52,058 nt of DNA from Hirudo medicinalis (taxonomy: Eukaryota > Annelida > Clitellata > Hirudinida > Hirudinidae). Shown one piece after another: positions 36,428-49,589 of the stretch (positions within the stretch are counted from its first letter, which is position 1; each line of letters begins with the position of its first letter). The stretch is taken from NCBI GenBank assembly GCA_011800805.1, contig MPNW01000451.1, forward strand, positions 164,748-216,805, in the 5' to 3' direction. The translations under genes and the position numbers were made by a program. A model generated the notes under the pieces. The model worked only from the letters and a program-made list of their open reading frames with translations, was not told where the DNA came from and searched no databases.

Positions 36428-39400
36428 CTTTCTTTCAAGTAAGGAATTATGTACTCGTACTTGAATTACTGTACTTGAGTTAAGGAAAAAGGTCACATAA
36501 AAATGTTTATAAATTTCAATTAATGAATGTCAACATTAAATATTGCTTAGTTTAGTTCAGCTGTTTATCTTGTGGCTTATAAATATTATTAAGATTATTA
36601 TTATTAATAATTTTAAGAATAAGATTAACGCGATGTACAAACACGGTCACGACATAAAGAAGAGCAGAACTGGCACCACATGCATCGATTCATTTCTTTG
36701 ATGATTGATTCCTTATAACTAATTACACCGACGATACTGTATTCCTTAATTACTATTCTATAATTATTTCAATGGGTCGCGCACTATGACCTTTTCACAA
36801 AGGTCATGGAAAACAGATTCAAAAGGGTCCAACACCACTAATGCAGTTTGGTTGGGATATTTCTCTCTTCAAACTCGCTGCTTTGGTTGTTAGTTGTTCC
36901 AAGACGCCGGCGGATTGCAATTGTACATCAAAGAAATCACGTGTAAAGAATGGAGAAATGCGAACGGATATGAGATTTGTTATCTCCTGACGAGGCCTCG
37001 TTAAGATGTACTCAGTTCCATCTTATCAGCTAATGAGAGCAACGTCAATCAGTCAAACTCTTACAAGTTCATTATTTACCCTCTCGTTACCGAGAACCTA
37101 ATGCCTGGGTGTAATGTCAGAACATTTATTTAATTTGTGTTAAGCGCTGCAAAATGATCACCTATTATTAATGTTATTGTGATAAATGTCATTCTAATTT
37201 TTAAAATACGAACGATTTTTGATCTTTAACTTGCAGTCAGTTAAAATATTTTAATAAATAATAATAAAAACATATTAAATAATACTACCGAATTATCATT
37301 TAATCATAAAACAAAACATTCTATCGTGATCGTTATTAATAAATCTGTCAGCAGACAAATAACCAAACTCTAGCGAAGAATACGGGTTTAAAAGAAGAAA
37401 TGTTTTAACGTCTCAATGTAAGCAGACACTTGTTCGAAAGGAATATAAATTCCTACAAGTACAAGAGTCATAACATGTCATGTATAACGAATTAACCATA
37501 TCTTATGTGATTTATTTACACGTATTAAATAAATTTAATACAAATCTAAATTATTGATCAAGTTAATAATTATAACATTTAGATAGTGGTTTGGATTCGC
37601 AAAAACTTCCGATTTCCAACAGCGATAGAATTGTCTCAATAAATTCAACAGATCGAATAAACTCACGTTGAGTATTTCTTAGGAAATTCTTTGAAATTCC
37701 TCCATAAAAATTACAAAAACACCGTTTCAATATGTCGTTCGGTTGAATGCGCTGTGATTGATTTCACTCGGAATGCTTTCAACCGTAGTTAACCAAGTAC
37801 TTGTAAGAGTAACATACGTCAGAAGAGCGTATTTATCCTGGAAGATCGTAGAGGCGGATATGTATTACTCCATACTACAGGTAACTTGTATGCCTTGTAG
37901 CTGCTTGGAACTTTTTCATGGAACATCATCCTCCAATGAAGTGCTTCCGAGACCACCTCTTCGTTCACAGAACGTCATTCACGATGCTTATTTGTTTTTG
38001 CACAAATAATGGATGGCGTGACATGAACAGACGACACGAGATGATGAAAAATGTCTATTTCAGCATTCGATACGATTCGATAGTAACCTCGCTATAACTG
38101 GCGCTACGATAGCGTTACAAATGACCGTCATAATGGCGCGAAACAAACATAGACGATAAAAATAGCAGCTTAAGATGACAAGAGGAAGTCTTGAACGTGA
38201 AATGACTGCTCCTCTGACAGTTTCTCCGGCGAGACCTTTCATTTAAATTGTGGGTCTTTTTAGGCAAGTTTTACTGCAGTATTAATTCTAGTAATTTCGT
38301 AAACAGTACTTTTTTTATTCTTGATTCATGCTTGTTGAAATGAAAATTTCATCGAAGCACATGAACAACAGATTTCTGTAACCATCGAATCATCAATTCT
38401 ACTTGCACTTTTTCTGAGAATAAACGAATTCATTCTTTTCACATAAAAAACCTTCTCCCACTATTTTCAAGAACTATTTTCAGAAATTTTTTATCTTTGT
38501 AGAACTCAAGTTTTCATCAGCACTTGAAAACGCGCCCACTCAAAAAGTTCATTTCGGAAGTTGCGAGTGCGAAAATAATAGCAAAAGAATCCTGTTTCAG
38601 CATTGAATTTTACATGTGCCCTGAGCAACCTTTCTGCATCAGTTTCTGATATTATTGTGTAATTTTACTACTAATGATAATAATAATGCTTATCTCAGAA
38701 AAAATTCTCATTTTCAATTTGGAAATAGCTTGCAACCGGACGTCAAAAAACCGTTCGTGTCGAACTTGGCCGTTCATCCATCATCCGCCAGACGAGGTAA
38801 ACAAGACTAACATTCAACACGATGCTCAGTCTGTCAATCTCTCAATCCCATTAATAGCGGCTCCTCCAACAGAGGCCAACAGGTTAATGTTTTGCTTGAG
38901 AGCCATTATTAATCGGATGACGAGCAGAGGTGCATTGCGCTATTTCTAACCCACATCTGCCAAACATCAGCCGGATTGAATCTTCTAATTAATAGATTTC
39001 ATTAATTACCGCTCATAGGTCCATGGCACAGAACACCTTTCCGCACGAAATCAGCATTTTAATGGTTCCAGGAGGCCATCACAAAATTGTAAGGAAGTAT
39101 TTAATCGACATAAGATAGTATAATACAACCAAGAATATGATATTTTGTGATTATCCTTGCAGTTTAATAAATAGCTTTAGCAGTAAGATTGTTACATAAA
39201 ATTTCAATTACAAGACGTGGCGATTAAAATTTCAAGTAATGGTTTTAGTTACGAGAGGAACGTCGGACAGAAATAATTCATGCAACTTTTAAACAGCATT
39301 CTGACTAAGCAGAGTGATAAAACCTCCTCTGAGAATCAACTACCATTTCACAATGCAGATTAAAATACAAAGACATCCCAAATTTTAAAAGCATCAAAAG

Positions 39401-39495
39401 TTCTCCATGGTGTTGTACAAATAGTAAACATGAGGAATCATGACATTATGTATTCACAAATCATTACGTTCTTATTTTTCCTAAATTCTCATACT

Positions 39496-42339
39496 TCAAT
39501 TTGATTCTAGAGACATCCAAGCCTCATCATCAATGGCCCAACCCGACTTCTCGTTTTTATTTTTCTGTGCCTTCACTTCCAAGTCGTTGAAATCGATCAG
39601 GTCCATCTGCTTTAAAGGTTTTGAAAAGGACGTGCCTTGCGACTTCTTCCTGTCCACGTCTCCGACGACGTTTCCTGAGTTCCAGGTGCGGTGCGAATCG
39701 TCGAACGTCGCGACGCTCAGGTCGTCATACTTTGTTGTGGTTCCTGCATCTTTGTTCCACTCGTCACCCCAAGATTCGCAGGTCACCCAACCTTCCTCGT
39801 TTCCCTTCCTGTAGCTCTGCTGTGAACTACAAATAAGCAATAAAGAACAAAACATGATAATTTTCAAGGCAAGAGGGACATCAAATATTTACTGGGCATT
39901 AGTGGCTCCGTAGCCGCTCGATCCCTTGCCATCCAAACTTTTCTGAGAAGAGCCATCATTATTCGTTTGATCTCCAAAGAGATTTGTCAAATCCTTCCAT
40001 CCTTTTATGCTGGCACCTTGTATCTGAGCAAGATTAAAACAGAAACATCAATGGCAGCAAAGTGAAACTTGGCAAACAAAAGTCAAAATAACCAAAATAA
40101 CTCTCACAACTTTGAATGACATTGGAAGTTGAAACAATGAAACAAGGGCCAACAAAAGATTCAAGCAAAATAAAAGCATGCAACTCATTACTTTATTGGC
40201 AAGGCCAGAAACTGAATGAGAGACATCATCAAAAATAGCTTTATCTTTGATCTGAAATAATTTTGTGAGAAATAGCAGAATTGAACAAAACCAAAAATAA
40301 CAGAACATAGCAGTAGATGTTCTAGAACCATTGACATGCTGGAATAAATAAATGCTACCTTTTCATTGACAAAACCACCCAATTCTTTTGATTTCTGAGA
40401 GGCTGTAGCTGCAAGATTTGAAGCCTTTAACAAGAAACAACAATTCTCATGAGGAAGTATCCACGTTATTCAATACATTGTGCATGCATTGCACGTTGCC
40501 AGGTGAATTAGAAACGAAAGTAAATTATATAAAACTCACTTTTTCAGAAGCTTGGCTTGCAATTTTCGAGGCATTCTGTGCAAAAGTTGACCAGCCCTGT
40601 GAAAAACAAGGATACGTCATCCTGGTTCGTGAGGATCGTTATCAAAATGCACGAAACGCACTCCCGACAAAGTCGACCAATAGTCGTTCTCCTTCTTGAC
40701 AGGTTCAGCACTGCTGCCAAAACCCACATATTTTCCACCTTGGCTTGGAGGCAGATCACTTAAAAATAATTTAAACCGATTAATTGCATCTGAAGTTCTC
40801 GAACCGGGGAAGTTTTCATTCCGCACGGTGCTGCAAACTTACGCAGGTCTGTTTGCATTCTCGGCCTGTTTCCTAGCAAAGAAATCTTCTTTGTGTTTCG
40901 ATATGGCATCCCTTCAAGTAGAAAACAAACCGATTAAGAAAGATTGATTAGAAATAGAACTGAAAACCGAGAAACAACTTGTCGTAGGGGATGGAATCCT
41001 CCATGGAGCCCGAAGAGGCGCTGTAACTTTGAACCGACGTCATCCTGCCTCCGTTGCCGATCGTTTCTCCCCCGTGCCCGGCATCGAACCTCGGGTAGCT
41101 CACCGACGAGGACAACCTCGAAGAAACGGCATGGGGGATGTAATTGCGAGCGGATGAAGTCTCAATTGACCAGGTCCTGCCCTGGGCTTCTGCAGAAATC
41201 TGCAAAGCAGCAGGATTTTAAAAAATATTTAAATATTCCTGTAATTACAAAATCACGTTGCGATGGAACGAGCGGAAGAAATGTTCATTCATTTCAACTG
41301 TTAACATAAGCCAAACTACAACCACATAAAATTATATCATCGCAATTAAGACCATGATTGCAGATGTTTGTAAATATTTTGAGTGAAAGATATTTCCATG
41401 TTAAATAGCCACAAAAACTTGTCAAATCTGAAGATGATCTCAGAAAATTTAAACATTTTCATTAAGACATTACAAGATCAGAATGCTTAGAAATATGGTT
41501 AGTTTTGAAGTTGCAAAATTAATGAAGATGACTGAAAGGTAACTTTTAATTCGATTAATTCAACAAACAGCACGATGTGTAATTATCAAAGATAATTTGG
41601 GTTAAATAGTCTTTTTTTTACTGAACCATAAATATTCTGAACTTATTAAATTCTCCATAACCCATAGTTACAGCAAGAATGACAAACAACAAACAGAGCA
41701 GTTATCCTAATGCTTTATAATTTTCTCAAAATCAGACACAAACTTTGTCTCTATAAAGAGCGGCAGCTCTGGTATTGTACTTTTCCTGCATGGTCAAGCA
41801 ATCATCATAATCATCCTGGGACTCAAAAAACAATCTTGCTTTTTTGTTTCCTCCAACTTTCATCTTTTCCAACTCCAGGTCTTTCCACTTATCCATGGTG
41901 ACGGACCTCACAAAGCTAAACAGAAAATCAATCAGTATTGTTCAGAATGGAAAATCTGAGAAATCTTAGAGATGCATGGTGATTTAAGTTCTGAATTTCA
42001 TTCAACAATCAAACACAGCATTTAAAAAATTTAACAAAAAAACAGACTATTATATTTCCCCTAAGAAAAGATGAACACGAAGGCTTGCCTCAAGTGCACC
42101 CCAAGTCCTCGATGCTTTCCCGAACATTCCAGGCAGATCCAAATGCCATAAGTTACACTTACCCACTGAGGGCTATGTATCCCACATTCAAAACATTGCT
42201 ACAAAACGCAAAACTCAGACAATTAATTCTACCAAATCTTAAGCACATGTGAAAAGAAACGGTATATAAAAAAAACTACATTATTCTCATCAGAGGTTCT
42301 CAAATCCTTTAAAACTTTTCTAGTTCGCGGACTGGCCAT
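39496..42339 (-). CDS. ARFGAP1: ADP-ribosylation factor GTPase-activating protein 1
   Basis: Exons 42280-42339, 42089-42198, 41744-41915, 40979-41199, 40843-40911, 40662-40758, 40540-40596, 40359-40424, 40192-40251, 39893-40023, 39496-39826; 457 aa (human about 406). ArfGAP1 stimulates GTP hydrolysis on Arf1 at the Golgi and drives COPI uncoating. The start [13 protein letters not shown] equals the family N-terminus. The Arf-GAP zinc finger is Cys22-x2-Cys25-x16-Cys42-x2-Cys45, followed by the catalytic Arg50 in [49 protein letters not shown] and [13 protein letters not shown] are diagnostic. [15 protein letters not shown] matches the curvature-sensing ALPS region, and IFDDVSHSV follows. The intron after 42089 begins with GC (GAG|GCAAGC), a GC-AG intron; using it restores the conserved Ser of HLSFVRS. 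All junction phases agree. Confidence 0.95.
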
Positions 42340-44849
42340 GATCTCTAAAAAGTAATGTTTGGAATTTAGCGATCAATTCAAATGGTTCGATGATGCTATA
42401 GCCGAAGAGAAACAATGAATTTAATATTCCAAATTTTTGTGAAAGCTGCATTTTAAGTGACATGTTTAGAAAATTCAATGTAACTTTTTAACAGATCAAA
42501 ATCTCGTCACGTGGATCAAGAAAATACAGGTATCATTCCTACCAAACAGTGTTCGATATAAAATCAAAATATGGGTACGTGGTAAGCAAACGTCGCCAGC
42601 ATAAAAAGCACAGCGATGTCAACACCATAGTCAATTTAAAGTATCATTATGATTTGACAATGGATAAAATTGAAAGTTTTTAATTGTATTCGTTTAAAAT
42701 AATTAGTTAATTAATTAAAATAAATTTATTTTCAACGACATCTTATGCTTTTTAAAATGTCTTCCTATAAGATAAGATCTCCAAGATATCTAAGATAGAA
42801 TGTCATTTCGATATTATAAACTGTTTCTATCAGACAATTTTATTAAAAAAAAAGATAGTAAAGTTGTTCTTTAGTCTGAAGACATTTACATATAAAAATG
42901 TATATGCGTAGATGCTCAGACAAACCAACTTCAATTTTTGCGAAAAGTTGTGGTGCACCATTTAATAAATCACCACATCATCTTTCTTAGATAAATATGA
43001 TTGGAATTTCTCACTTAATTACCACTTACTCACATCATGTAATTTCTGTTGTGACTGTTTTCGAGCCACCATAACCATAATATTTTTTTAAGTAGGCACT
43101 CCGATTGAACGCATTTGGGTCTGTCGCTTTAATCTTGAAATCTATTCACCATGTGGCTTTCTATATTCTTGTTTGTTTTGTTTTGTTTAATAAATAATTT
43201 ATAAGGGACAAAATAATCACATAGCAAATAAAAATTCAACCAAGGTCTAGAACAATTGCTTTAAAAATAATAAGAATTCCAATTTTTAAAATATTATTCA
43301 TAATAGCTGTGTTACATCAACGTCTGCTAACACAATGTCAGTGATTTCTGGAACATTGAAATTGTTTGAGTTAGCTCCTTCAAAGCTAGGATGCTATGAG
43401 CGATCGTGAATCATGCTATTTAGTTCGTTTTATTAAACCAATTGGAACACAAGTAATGTATAAAAGAGTGCAACAAGTCCAAACAATTTGATCATCTTGT
43501 CATATTAAAGCAGAATTTAATTCTCATTCTGTTAAACTACTACTGTTATCATAACTCCATAAAGACAATAATGCTAATAAATTATGTCATATATCGATGT
43601 ATTTTTGCCAAAAAGTTATGAAAGTCGTTTAATTCTGTTTAGTTTTTAAAAAACTAACATAAAACCAACACTAAATTTGTAAAATCTCATACAAGTGGCT
43701 TATGCAAGTAGTAGCACTGTGTAATTCGATTCATCTCAGTCAAGGAACGGACTTTAACCACATTGACTAAATTAAACCAGTAGCACTGCGACTTTCTGAA
43801 GCCTTCTGAACTTTTTTTGAACCTTCCAGAACTTTCTAGGACTAAATTGAAGTCTCTAGAGCTTACTGGAACAATCATTGTTTTCGAGTATGTAACTGTG
43901 TAACTGTAGTCCATTCATGTAGCGCAGAGGCTTGGTGACCATTTATAAGGTTTTGGAATCAAAGGCCATCAAGACTGGAATTTCCCAGAACAAATCAATT
44001 TGCAGAACTGGTAATCAAGTGCTTTCAAGAACTTTATGATGTCTGAAAAATCAAGGTGAAACTTCAGCATAGATTTACTTTACCTAACATGACGTAATAA
44101 CTGCATTTTATGCTATACTTATGTTAAATACCTTGCGATCGTTTTCGTAGTTTAGTTATTTGCACTTGTAGAATTGATATGTAGTTTGTAATTGCGTTTG
44201 TTTTGTTAGACCAATAATTGATTATTTATCAAACTGATAAATGCTCGAAAACCACATGAATGCTACCCAATAACATAATTAAAATTGAAAAATAACGCTT
44301 TTAAAATATTTTCATTTTTACCCTGTTTACTTATACGGTAAAAATCGAATTTTCGGTTTGGGTTTGACCTATTTCAAAACTAATTGAAATTAATGTCATT
44401 TTCATTACTTTTGAACAAAAGTTCATCAATTTATGGCACAGGAACATGAGGTTTAAAATAAGTCGTAACCCTAATACGATGTACATTACCATGTAGACTG
44501 TAATTAGTAATTTGAGTCCATTATTTAGTTTGGCATGATGTGCCAAAAATTTGGAAAAATTTGGAGTTAAGCTAATACAGTTCAAATTGTAATAAATGCA
44601 AAGGTCAATCAATTGGTTATCAATTCTTCATAAGAACTTCAATGCTAATGTAGAAACACTAATTTTCGCAGAGTAATTCCAGCCGAAAGAGAAAATAAAC
44701 CCGCCTACTCATTCTACTGACAAACGTTGACAGCTGGGATTGATTAATAAAACAAGGTAGGACAATAAGGAATCGTTGTCAAGAAGTGTTTCATGAATAA
44801 TTTCATGATCATGCTTCAAATTATTATAAATAGTTAGATTCAATTGGAA
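42340..44849. other. Intergenic, no gene recognised
   Basis: A+T-rich spacer between the ARFGAP1 start and the end of the first SLC22 gene. Short minus-strand ORFs near 43687 and 44331 have no family resemblance. It should hold the ARFGAP1 promoter. Confidence 0.6.
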
Positions 44850-47800
44850 TTATGCTTCTACATCGCCTCGATCTTTCAATGCTTGTAGTTCGTTTTGTGG
44901 GGGAGAATTGGGTTGAGATACCCAGGCTTCGATGTCTTCAATGGTCTGAGGAAGTGGTTTGTTGAGAGTCTCGGGAAGGTATAGAACCAGAAGTCCTCCC
45001 GCTATGGAAAGTACTCCAAAAACTGTGCCAGGTAACCACGAATGAGTTTCCAGCTGTTGTATTTAGACAAAATTTAATTCATTTTTTTTTATATTGATTA
45101 GATTCAAGTCTGAATAAAGTTCAAGAAATTTGCTGCCGCAAACGATGTCATTTTTGTAATTTTGTTCAAGTTGTTTATGTCTATGGCTATTAAAATTTTT
45201 TAAATATTAGATTATTGTTTTTATAGAAAAGGGTGACTTGTTTGTTCTCTAATGCAAAGTCTATTATTATCTACCAACAAGAACTTATCTTCCTTTATCG
45301 CATGCGGAGGTATTCTTCCTCTCATATCTCTCTTGGATTCGAGCAAAAGATAAGGCAGAGTTAACAAATGTGCATTAAATTCAACGCGCTAGGCATGACA
45401 TCTGTAATGCTTTCCTTTTCCGTGTAAAATAATTATTAGTCGTTGTAACTCTGTTATAACCATACTTAAGCACTTTCATTTATTAGTTGTTTTTCCAGAG
45501 AAAAGATTTCTGATGTTTACTAGTGTCTGCTTAGAAAATTTCTTGCGAACACTGACAAGCGTTGTTGATAAACAGCATTTCATTTCCACGAAAACTCCCT
45601 TTCCTTTGAACCCGCCACATTGTCACGCGGTATTTAGCACAATAAATTCCAAGTTTTAGAATAAAATATTAAGCCAGAAATTGAACACTAACCACAAATG
45701 AAGTGAATGTCGCCAATATGTTACCGACTCTTCCAAATAAGGAAGCAATACCTAAGGCTTGGTTTCTGTCAGAATTATTTTAGTTCGAAAATTTCAAATA
45801 TGAAAACTTACTTTCATAAAAAATAAAAAATAATCATTCGTTAACCTGAGAGTTGTAGGAAAGATTTCGGGAGCGTAGAGAAAAACAATCCCAAATGAAC
45901 CTGTTATGCCGAATTTTCCGATCATGTTGAACGCTATTATCAATGGCAACAAGGTTTCCCTGTATCCTGTTTGTTTGGAAATTAATCTCAAAAACAGCAG
46001 GAAATTATCCTTGCAGTTAAAATAAAGGCAAAAATACCGGATTCAGGTCGGTCAAAATAAGCGTTGGCAAGTAATGCCACACCAGCCAAAACATGATAGA
46101 CAATTAAAGGATATCGACGGCCAAACCTAGAAAAGTGAATGATTCTTTTAATTATGTTGACTTTTTCCAGTTTTTTATTAAATGAGTTATTTTAATTTAA
46201 ATTGATTTAATAACAAACCTTTTAAGAGCAAAATAGGATGATGTATAAGCAGGAATCTCAACGACAGCGTTGAGAAATCCATTGACGTATCTGTTACCAG
46301 CCAATTGAGCAGTGCTAAGAGAGAGTCCATAATAAACCAAAGTAACGACCATCCTAAAAGACATTTTTTTAATAATTACTTTGTGAAATTGTGTCATTTT
46401 AAAAACAATTCAATATTTACCATAGCACAGACATGATGATGGCGTACATAGTGAGTCGTCTGTTCTTTAAAAGATCCAAAATAGTGTACCTCGCCGTGTT
46501 ACGCACTTTCTGTTTATTTGATTTTTTGAAATTGATTTCTTTCAATTTGGACATAAAACTTTTGGGTTCATACTGGTCTTCTTTATCATGTGAAGCATGT
46601 TTAAAGATTTCATCCGGCACCTCTAGTCCGTTCATCTGAGCAGCTTTCTTAATGATTCTCTCAGCTTCTCTTGTTTTCCCGTTGGCGCAAAGCCACGGAA
46701 CTGATTCGGGAAGAAACCTTTAAAGGATGTTCAACAGTGAGAAACCAACATATTCAGAGAAAAGGATTCAAATCTTATTACATACCAAAACAACGGGATT
46801 GTCAGAACACCAGTTAAACTAATAAAGATTTGAAAATGTTGCCAGTTGCTGAATAGCCAGGCTAAGAAGGGAGAGATACACCAAGCCACTGCCCAAAAAT
46901 TTTCAATCATTGTTCCAGCAAAAGTTCTATGCTTTGCGGTAAACAGTTCGCACGCCAGAACAAAGCCAGTGAGCAAGATTCCCTAAATTATGTGGCAGAT
47001 ATTTTATTAAATATAAATAATAAAAGTTAACCTTTATTTACTTGTTGCAAGGCTCCAGTGAAAAATCTCAATGCAAAGAAAAAATAAATGTTTGGACTGA
47101 GCGCGCATATTATTCCAACCACAACCATGCACCACTGACTGAAGAAGAAAGCAGGTTTCCTTCCAAAATAATCTGACAGTGCAGTAAACAGTATTGCACC
47201 AATCATGACTCCGATTACGAGGATTGTTTGAGATGATTGGGCGTAATATCCTTTGTCGCAAACCAAATCCCACTGGTGATCAACAATAACAGTAATCGGT
47301 AAGAATGTTAGATTACTCTAAAGAACTAATTTCCCACAGTACCTTGGTAATGATGGTTGGTCCGTCATCTCCAGAGAATTCCCAACCATTGATACAATCC
47401 ACGATCTTTTTCTCACCAGTATCGTTGGTATACATTTTGCATGAAGATAATTTGCCATTTTCATATGGGATTGAGTGGTTTGTGATTGCATTAGTATCTA
47501 ATCTGCAGTGATGTGGAGGTTTGTAACCTGTAAGTCGTAAAATGTTGCGTTAAATTTTCGCATGAAAAGATAAATTGTTTAAATAATTAAATTATTGCAC
47601 ATCATGGTATCAATAATTAGCTCTACCTATACATATAAGCTCGGCACATACTATTTTCCTAACGTATCAAATTATTCCAAGAAATCTTCAATCGATTTTT
47701 TTTGGTTTTTCTTAGACATCAACATGGCTAACTACGTGAAGGTTTTTTTTTTAAAGTAAAGTGAATCTTTCATTTACCGATGTACACAATGGCGAGCATG

Positions 47801-47904
47801 TGAAATGCAGTGGGAAACATCACTGCCAAGCTGAGAGTGATATAAAAAACAACCTGCCACCTTCCAACAGAACCAAGCATACCAAGAGCCTCATCCACAT
47901 CCAT
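44850..47904 (-). CDS. SLC22-family organic ion transporter, copy 1, complete
   Basis: Exons 47778-47904, 47343-47527, 47042-47272, 46786-46982, 46421-46717, 46219-46353, 46038-46126, 45846-45966, 45693-45765, 44850-45053; 552 aa, the usual SLC22 length. This is a plasma-membrane major-facilitator carrier for organic cations, anions or zwitterions; the substrate cannot be told. MDVDEALGMLGSVGRWQ is the typical N-terminus. A Cys-containing lumenal loop with sequons NHS and NDT follows TM1. WDLVC, the MFS motif SDYFGRKP, the PESVPWLCANGK motif in the central loop, APEIFPTTLRNQALG and the closing LPETLNKPLPQTIEDIE are all SLC22 hallmarks. The Arg of the usual PESPRWL motif is absent (PESVPWL). 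It is tandem with the paralogue at 49590. Confidence 0.93.
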
Positions 47905-49589
47905 CTTTGGAAGAAAAGTTTAACTTGGATGAGTACAAGATGGAGCGCTTAAAGTATTATTTAAGTATTCTGGGTTATTAAACGAATGCATTTGATCTTA
48001 CCCAACAATTATTTAGCTGGTTTATTAATTATTTTAAACATTATAAAAAGAAAATAAGATGGATAAATGGTAAAAATTAATCAATAAAATAAATTGTAAT
48101 TTATAATGTAACCTGAATTTCTGAAATGCAGCGTAAATGTAATTTTAATCCGGTAAGTTTTCAGAGCTTTGGCGATGCCAGCGAACAGTCAGAAGCCAAC
48201 TGAGTCTCTCATATCAACAACTCAACTTTCAATGCACACGATGCTAAAAGTTATTATATCCAGTTTTCGTAGCTCTTTTCGTTAATAGCGACCACCGCCA
48301 CGGAGTACTTTTTAGCAATTACTACACATCCTCTATTATTTCCACTCAGCGTGCATTTGTGCGATGATTGTTTTTCATTAAATAGACTCCCCTTTCATAA
48401 ACTGAAAGCAAAAGTGCATGTCAAACTCGTTCGCGAGGAAAACTTCTGTGTGGAATTGCTGATGGTCTGAATTTCATAACAGAAAGTTAATTCGATCCAG
48501 CTGCAGCCTTTACTCAGATATTTTCACACAGGCTCAAATGTAGGTGTTCCAATAAGGCCGAAAGTTCAAGGTTTAAACTTGATTGCAGCTCATTTCGCGT
48601 TATTAATAATAACGTGAAATACTCGCAGAAAATGTTTTACACTCAATGTAGAATGTGTTGTTTTACCGAAGCTTAAATTTGATTTTATCAGAAAATTTAT
48701 TTATAAAAATCTATCTAATATTACTGGGAATCTATTTGCAGAACAGCTCGAAGTAGTTTGGGCTTCCACATCAGATGAGTTGCCTAGCCATCATCATTGC
48801 TTTGCTTTCCGGCCATTACGAAGGATGGTGATCTTTCTAATGATTACCGAAAACATCGCAATCAGTTTATTGTGTGAAACAACAAATTTTAACCATATTT
48901 AATCATTTCAATTAATTGATCGAGCATTTTCATCAAGAAAATTAAATCAACTTATTAAATATTAAATTTTATTAAATATAGAAACATGGAAATATAGGTC
49001 ATTAAATATAGAAACAGTGGTCATCTTTCGCATGAAGAAGAGTAATAATAATTAGGGCTGCAGATTTCTGTGCGTTAACGGAAGATTAATGCATTAAATT
49101 TTTTTGCAATTAAAATTATTAACGCGACGATTAAGTCGTTAAATTTTTTAAATTTCATAAAATTATTTTATAAATTTTTNTTTATGTATCCATACAACAT
49201 AAACAGGCTCGTTTGCCTCAGCAACTGGCTGAATATGGACACATATGCCACAAAGGACTTTATACTTGAATGAATAAAACTGATTTTGGTGTAAAAATGA
49301 CGTATTGGGAAATTTATTGGAAAATGGGATGGTGCGATTAAAAATGCGTTAACTAAGATTAAAAATATTAATCTCGCGACTAATCGCGATTGAAAAAATT
49401 AATCGATCTGCAGCCCTAATAATAATATCACCATGAGACGTAACTGATTAGCGGGAGTAAGCAGTTAAGCAAAACATCTTCTACTCAGGAGCAAAAGTAA
49501 TAACAATGAATCATTTTCATTTAATTGAAACGCACTCCTATAATCAAATATAATATAATTTTATACGTATAATTAAAAACATAACTATG
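47905..49589. other. Spacer between the two SLC22 genes
   Basis: Contains the upstream region of SLC22 copy 1 and the 3' flank of copy 2, with a MITE at 49053-49418. No other gene is seen. Confidence 0.6.
49053..49418. mobile_element. hAT-like MITE with 8-bp target duplication
   Basis: A 366-bp element with terminal inverted repeats TAGGGCTGCAGAT at the left and its exact complement at the right (13 bp perfect, then looser symmetry with several AATCG/CGATT words). It is flanked on both sides by the direct repeat ATAATAAT (49045-49052 and 49419-49426), the 8-bp duplication expected of hAT transposons. There is no coding capacity, so it is non-autonomous. The flanking sequence is itself an AAT repeat, which weakens the duplication evidence somewhat. 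One N is at 49180. Confidence 0.75.

Larger units (their letters stand above)
31424..39495. other. 8-kb intergenic region upstream of the channel gene
   Basis: No ORF here resembles a known family or can be linked by plausible splice sites. The longest open frames (34589-34942 plus, 33682-34044 plus, 34502-34807 minus) lack domain signs. Because the channel is transcribed leftward from about 31423 and ARFGAP1 ends at 39496, this stretch should hold the channel promoter, any 5' UTR exon and the ARFGAP1 3' flank. I see no clear TATA box or CpG island. Confidence 0.5.

Noticed and set aside
40944..41309. Plus-strand Arg/Ser-rich ORF
   Set aside because: Shadow of ARFGAP1 exon 40979-41199 on the other strand.
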